64,000 nucleotides of DNA from Actinomadura hallensis (GTDB taxonomy: Bacteria; Actinomycetota; Actinomycetes; Streptosporangiales; Streptosporangiaceae), in contig NZ_VFPO01000001.1 of assembly GCF_006716765.1 (NCBI RefSeq), positions 496,001 to 560,000 on the forward strand, given 5' to 3'. The notes under the pieces are model-generated. The model was not told the origin of the DNA and did not search any database. It worked only from the letters and a program-made list of their open reading frames with translations. Of this stretch, positions 8,119 to 19,624 are shown piece after piece; the stretch's first letter is position 1, and each line of letters starts with the position of its first letter. Both the position numbers and the translations under genes were made by a program.

Positions 8119-8290
8119 CAGCAAGCCTTGTTCAAGGCGTTCAACCTGGAACTCCGCTGCAACAGGACCACCGACCGCGTCCACTGCCGAGTGACGATGG
8201 CCGGGCCAGTAATCCAGATCCAGCAGCAGGTCGTCCAAGCGGCGCTGGATTTCGCGAACGCGCCAGCCGTACCGGCCGCCGAGGACAGTG
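8119..8290 (+). pseudogene. Possible C-terminal fragment of a recombinase
   Basis: After the IS30 similarity ends, another frame reads QQALFKAFNLELRCNRTTDR and HCRVTMAGPVIQIQQQVVQ, ending near AVPAAEDS. The pattern (LF.AF.L...YN....V..RVT) resembles the C-terminal end of large serine recombinases of actinobacterial mobile elements, but the fragment is short and I am not sure. Its place beside a tRNA gene fits an integrase or recombinase remnant at an island boundary. Confidence 0.3.
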
Positions 8291-8310
8291 CCCCGCACCT
8301 ATCTGTGACG

Positions 8311-8383
8311 TACCCCCTACCGGATTCGAACCGGCGCTACCGCCTTGAAAGGGCGGCGTCCTAGGCCGCTAGACGAAGGGGGC
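8311..8383 (-). tRNA. tRNA-Glu (UUC)
   Basis: Read on the minus strand the sequence starts GCCCCCTTCGTCTAGCGG, has anticodon arm CCGCC-CTTTCAA-GGCGG (anticodon TTC, Glu), T arm CCGGTTCGAATCCGG and acceptor 3' strand AGGGGGT. CCA is not encoded. Acceptor position 1-72 is G-U instead of the usual G-C, so the last base of the 3' end may have been altered, as happens when an element integrates at the 3' end of a tRNA. The accessory CRISPR region lies on the 3' side. Confidence 0.95.
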
Positions 8384-8457
8384 CCGGTCGTGGCGGTGGT
8401 GCCTGCCACGCGACCTGCTCAAGTGTAGAGGACGCCGCGGGTGGCCGTGCAAACAGG

Positions 8458-10137
8458 TTAGTCGGCGTCGGGGGTGCGGGTGGGGGAGCCGGTGGTCAGA
8501 GGGGTCGGGCTGCGGGACGGCCAGTCGGACGGGAACTCCGACGGGAACGGGGACGTGGGGGACGGGGGCGGGGACGTCGCGGGCGGGGTGGGGTCGATGG
8601 TGCGGTCCGGGTCGGGTTCCAGCTTGCGCTCGATGTGGGCGGAGGTGAGGCCGAGGCCGCCGAGGCGGAGGTCGTCCCAGCCCTGGAGGCGGTGGGTGGC
8701 GCGGCTGAAGTACAGGACGGACAGGTCGATGGGGGTGGGCTCCTCGTGTTCGAGGCCGCGGAGGCCGGCGCCGCCGGTGGAGCCCTGGACGAACAGGCGG
8801 GTGCCGGTGGGCAGGAGCCGGGTGGAGCGGGCGTGGGCGTGGCCGGCGAGGACGAGGGGCGTGAGGCCGGAGAACGCCTCGCCCTCGGCGGGGTCGTGGA
8901 CGGCGACGATGTCGGGGACGGTGCCGGACTCGCGGAGTCCGGCGGCGAGGCGGAGGCCCTCCTCGCGGATCTGGTCGGCGCCGGTGAAGTCGTCGCGGGT
9001 GCTCTTGTCGGGGGTGAAGCGGGGGTCGCCGGCGCCGTAGATGCGCAGGCCCGCGACCTCGCGGGTGTCGTCGTCGAGGACGACGGCGTTCTTCTGGGCG
9101 GCGACGGCCTTCTGGGTGCCCTTGGAGTCGTGGTTGCCGCGGATGTAGACGTAGGGGACGTCGAGGTCGGAGATGCCTTCGGCGAAGCGGTCCTCGGCGG
9201 AGCTGCCGTGGTCCATGAGGTCGCCGGTGTCGATGATGAGGTCGACCTTGAACTGGGTGCTGACGGACTTGATGACGTTCCAGGCGGCGGGGTTGAGGTG
9301 GATGTCGGAGACGTGCAGGACCCGGATGGTGGACGGGTCGGGCTCGTAGGTCGGCAGCGTGGAGGTGGTCGCGTACAGCTCGGAGACGTTCCCGACGAGG
9401 CGGGCGAGCTGGGCGCGGTACTCGGAGAAGCGTTCGACGATGCTGCGGGCGTCGCCGACGATCTGGGGCGCGTTGGCGAGCAGGCCGGTGTAGCGGGGCT
9501 CGGCGATCGAGTGGGGGTTGAACGTCGCCCATGTCAGGAGGCAGACGACGACGAGGCCGAGGGCGGCGGACGCCATGCCGAGGACGGCGCGGCGCAAGGA
9601 CCGGAAGACGACGAGGCCGGCGAGGAACCCGGCGGTGAGGGAGACCAGGGCGGCGCGGACGAGGACGGTGACGACGCCCCCGCGGATCTGCTCGGTGATC
9701 CGGTCGGTGAGGCGGTCGATCTCCGTGTCGTTCTCGATCAGGCTCTGGGCCTGCTCGGGGCGGACGTCGGTGAGGTGGGCCTCCAGCGACACGGGGCCCC
9801 AGTGGGTGTCGAGCTGGAGGGAGCCGAGCGGGGGGAGGTCGAGGGTCGTGCCGCCGTGCAGGGAGGGGCGGAGGCTGAGCTGGACGTCGGTGGGGCCCAC
9901 CGCGGTGACGGTGCGTCCGCCGAGGAGGAGGCCGGCGTAGCCGGCGGTGAGGCCGACGGCCACCACGAGGAGGACCCGGGCCGTGCGGCCGGTGAGGGCG
10001 GGGCGGACGCGGCGGGCGGCGGGTGCGCAGAAGTCGCGGACGGGGGCGGCGCGGTCGTGCAGGACGCGGCGGGCGCGGGCGGCGCGGCGGCGCAGGGGCG
10101 TGAGGGCGTTGGTCAGCGCGGTGCGGACCCTGGGCAC
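8458..10137 (-). CDS. Membrane-anchored metallophosphoesterase
   Basis: 559 residues from a GTG start (AAGGGG 5 nt upstream). There are three hydrophobic segments in the first 220 residues, then a calcineurin-like phosphoesterase domain (about 270-480) with the metal-binding blocks HVSDIHLNP, DTGDLMDHG, RGNHDSKGT, AVHDP and GHAHARS. The C-terminal 60 residues are Pro/Ser/Thr-rich and probably extracytoplasmic or disordered. The substrate cannot be told from sequence; such proteins hydrolyse phosphomonoesters, phosphodiesters or lipid-linked phosphates. It is divergent from the zincin gene at 10161, leaving a 23-bp gap. In-frame extension upstream to 10233 would overlap that gene and is not supported. 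Confidence 0.85.
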   Translation of the reverse strand: MPRVRTALTNALTPLRRRAARARRVLHDRAAPVRDFCAPAARRVRPALTGRTARVLLVVAVGLTAGYAGLLLGGRTVTAVGPTDVQLSLRPSLHGGTTLDLPPLGSLQLDTHWGPVSLEAHLTDVRPEQAQSLIENDTEIDRLTDRITEQIRGGVVTVLVRAALVSLTAGFLAGLVVFRSLRRAVLGMASAALGLVVVCLLTWATFNPHSIAEPRYTGLLANAPQIVGDARSIVERFSEYRAQLARLVGNVSELYATTSTLPTYEPDPSTIRVLHVSDIHLNPAAWNVIKSVSTQFKVDLIIDTGDLMDHGSSAEDRFAEGISDLDVPYVYIRGNHDSKGTQKAVAAQKNAVVLDDDTREVAGLRIYGAGDPRFTPDKSTRDDFTGADQIREEGLRLAAGLRESGTVPDIVAVHDPAEGEAFSGLTPLVLAGHAHARSTRLLPTGTRLFVQGSTGGAGLRGLEHEEPTPIDLSVLYFSRATHRLQGWDDLRLGGLGLTSAHIERKLEPDPDRTIDPTPPATSPPPSPTSPFPSEFPSDWPSRSPTPLTTGSPTRTPDAD

Positions 10138-10160
10138 GTGTTCCCCTTCTGTCGAGCAGA

Positions 10161-10511
10161 ATGGCCGGTGTGATCGAGTTGTCGCGGGAGGAGTTCGAGG
10201 ACCTGGTGGGTGAGGCCCTCGACACCATCCCACCCGAGCTGACCGCCCACATGCGCAACGTCGTCATTGTCGTCGAGGACGAGGCGCCGGAGCCCGGCCT
10301 GCTCGGGCTGTACCAAGGCGTACCCCTCACGGAGCGCGGCGACTGGTACGCGGGCGTCCTGCCCGATCACATTTCGATCTATCGCAACGAGATTCTCGCC
10401 ATATGCGACACACCGGAGGATGTGATCGAAGAGGTGAGGATCACCGTGGTTCACGAGATCGCTCACCATTTCGGGATCGATGACCGGAGGCTACACGAGC
10501 TCGGCTACTGA
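10161..10511 (+). CDS. Metallopeptidase-like zincin protein (DUF1025/TIGR type)
   Basis: 116 residues ending with a complete zincin motif VVHEIAHHFGIDDRRLHELGY, in which two His and a downstream Asp/His can bind zinc. The preceding sequence (REEFEDLVGEALDTIPPEL, GLYQGVPLTERG, LPDHISIYRNEI) is typical of the small possibly-regulated basic metallopeptidase family widespread in actinobacteria, located in the cytoplasm and without known substrate. No signal peptide is seen. Length is normal for the family. Confidence 0.85.
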   Translation: MAGVIELSREEFEDLVGEALDTIPPELTAHMRNVVIVVEDEAPEPGLLGLYQGVPLTERGDWYAGVLPDHISIYRNEILAICDTPEDVIEEVRITVVHEIAHHFGIDDRRLHELGY

Positions 10512-10608
10512 TCCGCGCCGAATTGCGCACTGTAGGTCACACAACTGCCACGCAGCGTGAGTTAATAGGAGGGTCGCCCAACACCGGGCGGTCTGAACTG
10601 GAGCGTGC

Positions 10609-11979
10609 GTGGCGGGAAGGCAGGTCGGCAGGCACCGTCGTCCACCGGAGAAGCAGGCGACCTACCGCGAGGTCTTCGCGGTGGGCGAGTTCCGTGCCCT
10701 CTGGCTGGCGCAGGCGCTGTCGTTCGTGGGCGATCAGCTGGCGCAGGTCGCGCTGGCCGTCCTCGTGTACGACCACACGCAGTCGGCGCTGCTCACCGCG
10801 CTCGTCTACGCGCTGACCTACATCCCGCCGATCGTGGGCGGGCCCGTCCTGTCCGGGCTTGCCGACCTGTTCCCGCGCCGCACCGTCATGGTCGTCTGCG
10901 ACGTGGTGCGGGCGGCGCTGGTGGCGCTCATGGCGGTCGTGCCGATGCCGGTCGGCGCGCTGTCGATCCTGGTGTTCCTGACGGTCCTGCTGGGCGCGCC
11001 GTTCTCCGCCGCGCGCGCCGCCGTCCTCCCGGACGTGCTGGAGGGCGACCGCTTCGTGGCGGGGACGGCGATCAACAACATCACCCACCAGGGCACCCAG
11101 ATGCTGGGGTTCCTGGCGGGCGGCGCGGTCGTCGCCGTCGTCGGGACGTACGAGGCCCTCGCCCTGAACGCGCTGACGTTCGGCCTCTCCGCCGTGATCC
11201 TGGTCGGCGGGGTGCGGCGGAGACCGGCGAGCGAACGGCGCGGCCGGGGCGCCTCGCTCGGCCTGTGGCGCGGCACGCGGGAGGGCGCCCGGCTCGTGTT
11301 CGGCGACCGGGTGCTGAGGTCGCTGGTGCTGTTCGCGTGGCTGTGCGCGTTCTACGTGATCCCCGAGGGCCTCGCCGCGCCGTACGCGGCGACGTTCGGC
11401 GGCGGCGCCGTCACGGTGGGACTGCTGCTGTCGGCGATGCCGACGGGGATGGTGATCGGCGCGTTCTTCTTCAGCCGGTTCGTCCGTCCCACGAACCGGC
11501 TGCGCGCCATGGGGTGGATGTCGATGCTGGCGTGCCTGCCGCTGATCGGCGCGGGCCTGCATCCGCCGCTGTGGGGCGTGGTCGCGCTGTGGGCGCTGTC
11601 GGGCGTCGGCAGCGCCTACCAGCTGGCGGCCAACGCCGCGTTCGTGACCGCGGTTCCGGCGGCGAAGCGGGGGCAGGCGTTCGGTCTCGCCCAGTCCGGC
11701 ATCCTCGCCGGGCAGGGCGTCGGGATCCTGGTCGGGGGCGCCGCCACCCAGGTGCTCGGGCCGGAGACGGTGGTGGCGCTCGCGGGCGTGCTGGGGCTGT
11801 CGGCCGCCGCGATCCTCACGCTGGTGTGGAACCGCGTCCGCGGCGCGGTCATCGACGGTGCGGGGCCCCGCCCCGACCCGGCCGACGACGCGGAACCGGC
11901 CGGGCCCGTCGCGGTCGGCGCGTCCCCTGCGGGCGGCGACGACCTGCCGAGCGGGTTCGGCCGCTCGGTCTCCGCATGA
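10609..11979 (+). CDS. MFS transporter, exporter type
   Basis: 456 residues beginning at GTG, with GGAG 6 nt upstream. About 12 hydrophobic segments are visible, with the first cytoplasmic loop motif DLFPRRTVMV and the N-terminal ALSFVGDQLAQVALAVLVYD pattern common in MFS proteins of the EntS/tetracenomycin-like DHA3 subfamily. The C-terminal 45 residues are hydrophilic and rich in Pro, Gly and Asp. It probably exports small hydrophobic molecules; the substrate is unknown. It stands alone with a 97-bp upstream gap. Confidence 0.85.
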   Translation: MAGRQVGRHRRPPEKQATYREVFAVGEFRALWLAQALSFVGDQLAQVALAVLVYDHTQSALLTALVYALTYIPPIVGGPVLSGLADLFPRRTVMVVCDVVRAALVALMAVVPMPVGALSILVFLTVLLGAPFSAARAAVLPDVLEGDRFVAGTAINNITHQGTQMLGFLAGGAVVAVVGTYEALALNALTFGLSAVILVGGVRRRPASERRGRGASLGLWRGTREGARLVFGDRVLRSLVLFAWLCAFYVIPEGLAAPYAATFGGGAVTVGLLLSAMPTGMVIGAFFFSRFVRPTNRLRAMGWMSMLACLPLIGAGLHPPLWGVVALWALSGVGSAYQLAANAAFVTAVPAAKRGQAFGLAQSGILAGQGVGILVGGAATQVLGPETVVALAGVLGLSAAAILTLVWNRVRGAVIDGAGPRPDPADDAEPAGPVAVGASPAGGDDLPSGFGRSVSA

Positions 11980-11994
11980 TGACCTCCGCGCCCT

Positions 11995-12330
11995 CTAGGC
12001 GGGGGTGCGGTTCTTGTTGATGGCGTCCTTCGACTTCTGGACGGCGTCCTGCACGGTGGGGTTCTCGCTCGCCTTCTTGAACAGGTCCTCGGCGATCGAC
12101 TTCTCCGCGCCCTCCTCGGGGATGAGCAGCCATGCGATCGCGTAGAGGGCGACGCCCGTGCCGCCGAAGAGCGTGAAGACGGCCAGGCCGAGCCGGATGA
12201 TGTTGGCGTCGACGCCGAGGTACTCCCCGGCGCCCGAGCAGACGCCCGCGAGCATCCGGCCGTCGCGGGTGCGGCGCAGCTGCTTGTCGGTGGTCCCTGC
12301 GGTTCCCGTGGTGTTCTTCTCCATGTCCAT
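11995..12330 (-). CDS. PspC-domain membrane protein
   Basis: 111 residues. A PspC domain covers residues 18-75: KQLRRTRDGRMLAGVCSGAGEYLGVDANIIRLGLAVFTL (in two parts), followed by a transmembrane stretch GGTGVALYAIAWLLIPEE. The hydrophilic C-terminal tail (KSIAEDLFKKASENPTVQDA) is longer than in minimal PspC proteins. The family takes part in phage-shock/envelope-stress responses. The stop lies 15 nt from the convergent MFS gene. The start at 12330 (MDMEKN) is preferred; an ATG 12 codons upstream is possible. Confidence 0.85.
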   Translation of the reverse strand: MDMEKNTTGTAGTTDKQLRRTRDGRMLAGVCSGAGEYLGVDANIIRLGLAVFTLFGGTGVALYAIAWLLIPEEGAEKSIAEDLFKKASENPTVQDAVQKSKDAINKNRTPA

Positions 12331-12466
12331 GCTTCGATCATGCCCAGCGGCGAGCGTCTCTGACATCCGGAATCGCCCTGATCCTCCCCTGAGTCGACCC
12401 CTGCCCGTTCCGGGTGCCCTCCCCGACGTACGCTCGTGGCGGAGACAGCCCGGCGGGAGGAGCCCC

Positions 12467-13618
12467 ATGGACGTGCTGCGCGTCGACGACCAGCTCACCG
12501 ACGAGGAGCGCATGGTGCGCGACACCGTGCGGACGTACGTGGCGGAACGGGTCCTGCCGCACGTGGCGGACTGGTTCGAGGACGGCGTGTTCCCCGTCCG
12601 GGAACTGGCCCCCGAGCTGGGCAAGCTGGGGCTGCTCGGCATGCACCTGGACGGCTACGGCTGCGCCGGGATGAGCGCCGTCGCGTACGGGACGGCCTGC
12701 CGCGAGCTGGAGGCCGCCGACTCGGGGCTGCGCAGCTTCGTCTCCGTGCAGGGGTCGCTGGCGATGACCGCGATCCACAAGTACGGGTCGGAGGACCAGA
12801 AGAACGAGTGGCTGCCGAGGATGGCGGCGGGGGAGGCGGTCGGCTGCTTCGGCCTGACCGAGCCCGACCGCGGCTCCGACCCGGGCGACATGCTCACCCG
12901 CGCCCGCCGGGACGGCTCGGACTGGATCCTCAACGGCTCCAAGATGTGGATCACGAACGGGTCGGTCGCGGACGTCGCCGTCGTCTGGGCGCAGACGGAC
13001 GAGGGCATCCGCGGCTTCCTCGTCCCCAAGGGCACCCCTGGGTTCACCACAGGCGACATCCACCGGAAGATGTCGCTGCGTGCGTCGGTCACGTCCGAAC
13101 TCGTCCTGGACGACGTGCGACTCCCCGCGGACGCGATGCTCCCAGGGGTGAAGGGCCTGCGAGGGCCGCTCGGCTGCCTGACGGAGGCGCGGTACGGCAT
13201 CATCTGGGGCGCGGTCGGCGCCGGCAGGGCCTGCTACGAGGCCGCCGTCGACTACGCCAAAACCCGCGAGCAGTTCGGCAAGCCCATCGGGTCGTTCCAG
13301 CTCACACAGGAAAAGCTCGCCTGGATGGAGGTCGCCCTAGGGCAGGCGGGCCTGGTCGCCCTGCACATCGGCCGCCGCAAGGACGAAGGCAACGTCACCC
13401 CACAGCAGGTGTCGTTCGGCAAGCTCGCGAACGTCCGCGCCGCCCTCGACGTCGCCAGGGAGGCCCGCACCATCCTCGGCGCCAACGGGATCACCCTCGA
13501 ATACCCGGTCATCAGGCACATGAACAACCTGGAGAGCGTCCTGACCTACGAGGGAACGCAGGAAGTGCATTTGCTCACGCTCGGGAAGGCCGTGACCGGC
13601 CTGGACGCGTTCCGTTAA
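12467..13618 (+). CDS. gcdH: Glutaryl-CoA dehydrogenase
   Basis: 383 residues, ATG start with GGGAGG 6 nt upstream. Acyl-CoA dehydrogenase fold with the group-specific sequences VSVQGSLAMTAIHKYGSE, GCFGLTEPDRGSDPGDM, WILNGSKMWITNG and ANGITLEYPVIRHMNNLES; the YEGTQE Glu is at the catalytic-base position of glutaryl-CoA dehydrogenases. It converts glutaryl-CoA to crotonyl-CoA and CO2 in lysine, tryptophan and aromatic degradation, with FAD and ETF. It is single, with no pathway neighbours here. Confidence 0.9.
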   Translation: MDVLRVDDQLTDEERMVRDTVRTYVAERVLPHVADWFEDGVFPVRELAPELGKLGLLGMHLDGYGCAGMSAVAYGTACRELEAADSGLRSFVSVQGSLAMTAIHKYGSEDQKNEWLPRMAAGEAVGCFGLTEPDRGSDPGDMLTRARRDGSDWILNGSKMWITNGSVADVAVVWAQTDEGIRGFLVPKGTPGFTTGDIHRKMSLRASVTSELVLDDVRLPADAMLPGVKGLRGPLGCLTEARYGIIWGAVGAGRACYEAAVDYAKTREQFGKPIGSFQLTQEKLAWMEVALGQAGLVALHIGRRKDEGNVTPQQVSFGKLANVRAALDVAREARTILGANGITLEYPVIRHMNNLESVLTYEGTQEVHLLTLGKAVTGLDAFR

Positions 13619-13642
13619 GGGACACTTGAACCCTCCGCGTAG

Positions 13643-14749
<1,107 letters not shown>

Positions 14750-14752
14750 ATC

Positions 14753-14827
14753 GCAGTTCAGGCCCACTTCGCTCGCCTGGCGGCTGTGTTTGTTGCAGTT
14801 CAGGCCCACTTCGCTCGCCTGGCGGCT
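14753..14827. repeat. Two identical 33-bp direct repeats after asd
   Basis: A 33-nt sequence starting GCAGTTCAGGCCCACTTCGC occurs at 14753-14785 and again at 14795-14827, 42 bp apart. The unit is in noncoding sequence just after the asd stop. It looks like a tandem copy of an intergenic element; function unknown. Confidence 0.9.
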
Positions 14828-15060
14828 CGCTTCGTGACCTGACCTGTGCGAGCGCGGCATCGCTTCGCGATCTTCCGGGGAGGCTCGCCTCCGGCGTCGC
14901 CTCCCCGTCAGTCAACGCGCTCGCGTGACGGCTGAGGCCGTCGCGACAGGCCCGCACTGCCCCGCCGCCTGCGATGGCGCGCGCGTCAGCCCGCCCGCAA
15001 CGCCGTCCGGCGCTCCCGGTGCGGCGGCGCGGGCATCGGCGGCGGGCGACCGGCGCCCGT
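14828..15060. other. Noncoding stretch with hairpin downstream of asd
   Basis: This stretch has no convincing gene. It contains CGGGGAGGC ... GCCTCCCCG (14876-14907, 9-bp stem, 14-nt loop), which may terminate asd, and G+C-rich sequence of biased purine/pyrimidine runs like that in other actinomycete intergenic repeats. Confidence 0.5.
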
Positions 15061-15279
15061 TCAGCCGGCGCGGCGGCCTCGGATCTCCAGGGAGTCCAGG
15101 AGCGCGGTGGTGCTTCGGGTGATCTCCTCGACGGCGCGGTCGAACGCCTCCGCGTTGTGGGACGCGGGGGCGCGGAACCCCGAAATCTTGCGGACGTACT
15201 GGAGCGCTGCCGCCCGCACGTCCTCGTCGGTCACGTCCTCCGTGTACGGGGGACGAAGCGTCTTGATGCTGCGGCACAT
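15061..15279 (-). CDS. DUF2277 family protein
   Basis: 72 residues, the whole length of the family. It starts MCRSIKTLRPPYTEDVTDED and continues AALQYVRKISGFRAPASHN and AFDRAVEEITRSTTALLDSL, a very characteristic DUF2277 pattern with the N-terminal Met-Cys-Arg. Function is unknown. The start was chosen at the conserved MCR; the in-frame upstream extension is not conserved. Confidence 0.9.
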   Translation of the reverse strand: MCRSIKTLRPPYTEDVTDEDVRAAALQYVRKISGFRAPASHNAEAFDRAVEEITRSTTALLDSLEIRGRRAG

Positions 15280-15370
15280 ATTCCCAGTGTGACTCCCACC
15301 TCGGACGTTCCAACAGAACCCACCCGCACCCGCGGACGGGGCGCCGAGACGTCCCATGGCATCGGCGTGG

Positions 15371-15505
15371 TCACTCGACGGGGATGACGTACGCCAGCTC
15401 GTACCGGTCGGTGGGCACCACGATGTCCGCGGTCTCCACGGGGCGGCGTCCGAAGGCAGGTTGGCGCGAGGCAGGAACCTGATCGGGGTGAGCCGTCAAG
15501 GTGAG
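15371..15505 (-). pseudogene. Remnant of a GntR-type regulator (UTRA-domain C-terminus)
   Basis: On the minus strand an open stretch ends HPDQVPASRQPAFGRRP-VETADIVVPTDRYELAYVIPVE-stop. This matches the last strand of UTRA effector domains of GntR/HutC regulators (ADRYRL.Y.IPVE). Nothing upstream resembles the rest of a UTRA domain or a winged helix; instead a hairpin (15536-15570) and unrelated sequence follow. It appears to be a decayed or truncated gene. Confidence 0.45.
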
Positions 15506-15824
15506 CCGGAGCGATGTGGCAATCGCACGCTTTGGCTGGGTGAGAGGGGCCCCAGGGCCCTCTCACCCAGGCGAAGCCGTGAGCGAGAGGGCCCCTGGCG
15601 GGGGGCGGGGTCCCCGGTGTGCGGCGGCGCGCACGGGTCGGGCCGAGATTCGTCCCGTGCGGCCGCCTGCGGTCGGCCCTGGGGGGTGGAGAGGGGCTGT
15701 CCAGAAGTGCACATCGGCGGCCGGTGGGGTGTCAACGAATCAAGGCGCCACTGGATTTTCAATTGCGCTGAACGGGGTCGTTCAAAATTCTGAAACCGGC
15801 CGTTGAGCTGCGGGGATGCGAGGC
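15506..15824. other. Intergenic region with hairpins, no gene
   Basis: A 13-bp stem CTGGGTGAGAGGG / CCCTCTCACCCAG lies at 15536-15570, and a related GAGAGGGCCCCTGG element follows at about 15585-15599. The last 100 bp before the M28 peptidase stop are less G+C-rich and carry no recognisable gene or motif. Confidence 0.5.
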
Positions 15825-17372
<1,548 letters not shown>

Positions 17373-17491
17373 TTAGGGGTGGGGGCGGCCCGTGACGGGG
17401 GAGCGGGCCCCGTCACGGGCCGCCCGGCGGGGGGCGGTCAGCCCGTGTCGGTCAGGCTGCGTCGGTCACGGGTGTCGGTCACGGGTGTCGG

Positions 17492-19624
17492 TCAGGGGGC
17501 GGTGATGAGGACGTCGTCGATGCCCGCCTCGACGAGGCTCGCGGTTCCGGCGTCGGCCGCCTCGACCACGATGTGGACGGTCTGGCCCGCGTACGCGGAC
17601 AGGTCGTGGGTCGCCGTCCGCCACGTCCCGGCCCGGTCGAACGCCGCGCCGCTCTCGTTCAGCACGGTGCTCGACCCGTCCGGGCCGACGACGCGGACCC
17701 GCAGGTAGTCGGCCGTCGAGCTGTTGCTCAGGTGGGCGAAGAACCAGGAGAAGCGCAGCGACGGGGCGCCGTCCGGCAGGGGGATCGCCGGTGACCGGGC
17801 GGTCGTCACACCGCCGTCGACGTCGCCGGCTCCGGCGTCGGACCCGGCCGCGGCGCCGGTGACCAGGGCGCCGCTGCCGCCCGCGGCCGCGAGCTGGAGG
17901 GCGGTGCCGGACCAGGAGGTGGGCTGCGGGGTGCCGCGTTCCCACGCGCCGGACGTCGCGGTGTCGGTGCCGTCGGGGTCGGTCGTCCAGCCCTGCCCGG
18001 ACTCGAAGCCGTCCGAGAACACCGTGGCCGGGTCGCCGCCTCCGCCGCCGGGGCAGTTCTGCTCGCCGCTCTGCTGCGGCACGTTGATCGCGCTCCAGGC
18101 GGCCTTCACCGCTTCGCACTCGGCGGCGGAGCCGGGGAACAGCTCGATCGCCGCGTTGATCGTCTCGACGCGGGCCCTGGCGTGGCTCCAGTTCGTCACC
18201 TTGCGGTTCAGGCCGCCCATGAAGATCTGGCCGGCCTTCTGGACGCCGATGCCCGTGACGGTCGACCCGTCGCACGTCGGGCTGGCGGGCCCGTCACTCG
18301 GGTTCGAGCCCTCGGCGAGCAGGTAGAACCAGTGGTTCTGCGGGCCCGCGGCGGCGTGCACCTCGGTGCGCGGGATCGAGGACGAGTAGCAGTTGGGGTC
18401 CCCCAGCGCGCTCGGGTCGTACATGTTCCGGATCGGGCCGCTGCCGACCAGGTCGATCTCCTCGCCGACCAGGTAGTCCGGCGGGTCGAGGTCGGACGGC
18501 TCGTTCAGGTAGTGCTCGGTCAGCGCGCCGAAGATGTCGCCGGCGGACTCGTTCATCCCGCCCTTCTCGTTGCCGTTGCCGCCGCCCGCGCCGCCGGGGG
18601 TCGTGCTGAACACGGCGTGGCCGTTCTCGTGGGCGACGACGTCGGTGCTGGTGGCCTGCTTCGTCCGGGACGAGTTGCGCCCGTAGTTGGTGTAGCTGCC
18701 GTTCCAGTACGCGTTGGCCTGGCTCAGGCCGACCCGCATGGGGAACCCGCCGCCGTTGCCGTTGATGCCGTTGCGGCCGAGCCACTCGCCGAGCATGTCC
18801 CACTGCTTCTGGACGGCGTACATGGCGTCGACGCAGGCGGTCTCCAGGTCGGTGCCGCTGCCGTTGCCCCAGGCGCTGTCGGGGCCGGTGTAGGTGGAGC
18901 CGTTCTGGCCGCCGCACCGGACGCCGGGACGCTGCGGGTCGCTCATCGACGTCGCCTCGGTGCTGAGGTCGACGGTTCCGTGGTAGTGGCTCTGGTCGTC
19001 GGCCGCGGCGGCGTCGCGGACCTCGTCCCAGGTCTGGACGACCTTGCCGGTCTTCGCGTCCACGTACACGTGCAGCTTCGTCGGCGCGTTCTCGTGGAGG
19101 CCGCTGACGACGGTCTCGTAGACGAGGCGTCCCTTGCCCTCGGCCATGACCATCAGCTTGGGCGTGGACGTGCTCTCGGCGTCGGACACCTGGGCGCGGG
19201 ACGTCTTCGCCGCCTGCGCGGCCGTGATGTCGGCGTCCGTGGAGACGTCCAGTTCACGTGTCTGGCCGAGGGACGTGCTCAGCACCGCGCCGTTCGCGTC
19301 GGTCGTGACGACGAAGTCGCCGCCGTACACGGGGAGGCCGTCGTACAGGCGGTCGTAGGAGACGTGCTGGAGGCCGCGGAGGCCGGAGGTGACGCCGCGG
19401 CGGACGATCTTCTCTTCGGGGGCCTTCTTGAACTCCGCGGGCTTCGCCGCGACCAGGCGGTCGGCCGAGGCGGCGGCGACGGTGCGGGGGTCGGGGGCGG
19501 TCGGGGCCGCGTCGGCGGGGGAGGCGGGGGCGGTGCGTGCGGCCGCACCGGTGGCGGGGACGGACAACGCCACGGCGAGGCCGACGGACAGCGCCGCCGC
19601 CCCGAACGCGGTCTGGTGTCTCAC
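17492..19624 (-). CDS. Secreted M4-family (thermolysin-like) metalloprotease
   Basis: 710 residues from GTG (AGGAG upstream; a longer in-frame start is not supported). Order: signal peptide, FTP/PepSY-type propeptide (GLRGLQHVSYDRLYDGLPVY, VTTDANGAVLSTS), then the M4 catalytic domain with VVAHENGHAVF (zinc His pair and catalytic Glu) and MNESAGDIFGAL (third ligand Glu), and a C-terminal domain (about 555-710) that repeats the M28 neighbour's C-terminal domain. It is autoprocessed outside the cell. It is transcribed in the same direction as, and 134 bp upstream of, the M28 gene, so the two may be co-expressed for protein scavenging. Confidence 0.93.
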   Translation of the reverse strand: MRHQTAFGAAALSVGLAVALSVPATGAAARTAPASPADAAPTAPDPRTVAAASADRLVAAKPAEFKKAPEEKIVRRGVTSGLRGLQHVSYDRLYDGLPVYGGDFVVTTDANGAVLSTSLGQTRELDVSTDADITAAQAAKTSRAQVSDAESTSTPKLMVMAEGKGRLVYETVVSGLHENAPTKLHVYVDAKTGKVVQTWDEVRDAAAADDQSHYHGTVDLSTEATSMSDPQRPGVRCGGQNGSTYTGPDSAWGNGSGTDLETACVDAMYAVQKQWDMLGEWLGRNGINGNGGGFPMRVGLSQANAYWNGSYTNYGRNSSRTKQATSTDVVAHENGHAVFSTTPGGAGGGNGNEKGGMNESAGDIFGALTEHYLNEPSDLDPPDYLVGEEIDLVGSGPIRNMYDPSALGDPNCYSSSIPRTEVHAAAGPQNHWFYLLAEGSNPSDGPASPTCDGSTVTGIGVQKAGQIFMGGLNRKVTNWSHARARVETINAAIELFPGSAAECEAVKAAWSAINVPQQSGEQNCPGGGGGDPATVFSDGFESGQGWTTDPDGTDTATSGAWERGTPQPTSWSGTALQLAAAGGSGALVTGAAAGSDAGAGDVDGGVTTARSPAIPLPDGAPSLRFSWFFAHLSNSSTADYLRVRVVGPDGSSTVLNESGAAFDRAGTWRTATHDLSAYAGQTVHIVVEAADAGTASLVEAGIDDVLITAP

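Noticed and set aside
7304..8364. Long open frames across the CRISPR array on both strands (with repeated SAPHTRGW or GPSPRVRGR peptides)
   Set aside because: They are translations of the repeat, whose period keeps frames open; no start site or homology supports them.
8635..10173. 512-codon plus-strand ORF opposite the metallophosphoesterase
   Set aside because: Shadow of the real gene in G+C-rich DNA; low-complexity Gly/Val/Asp protein with no family.
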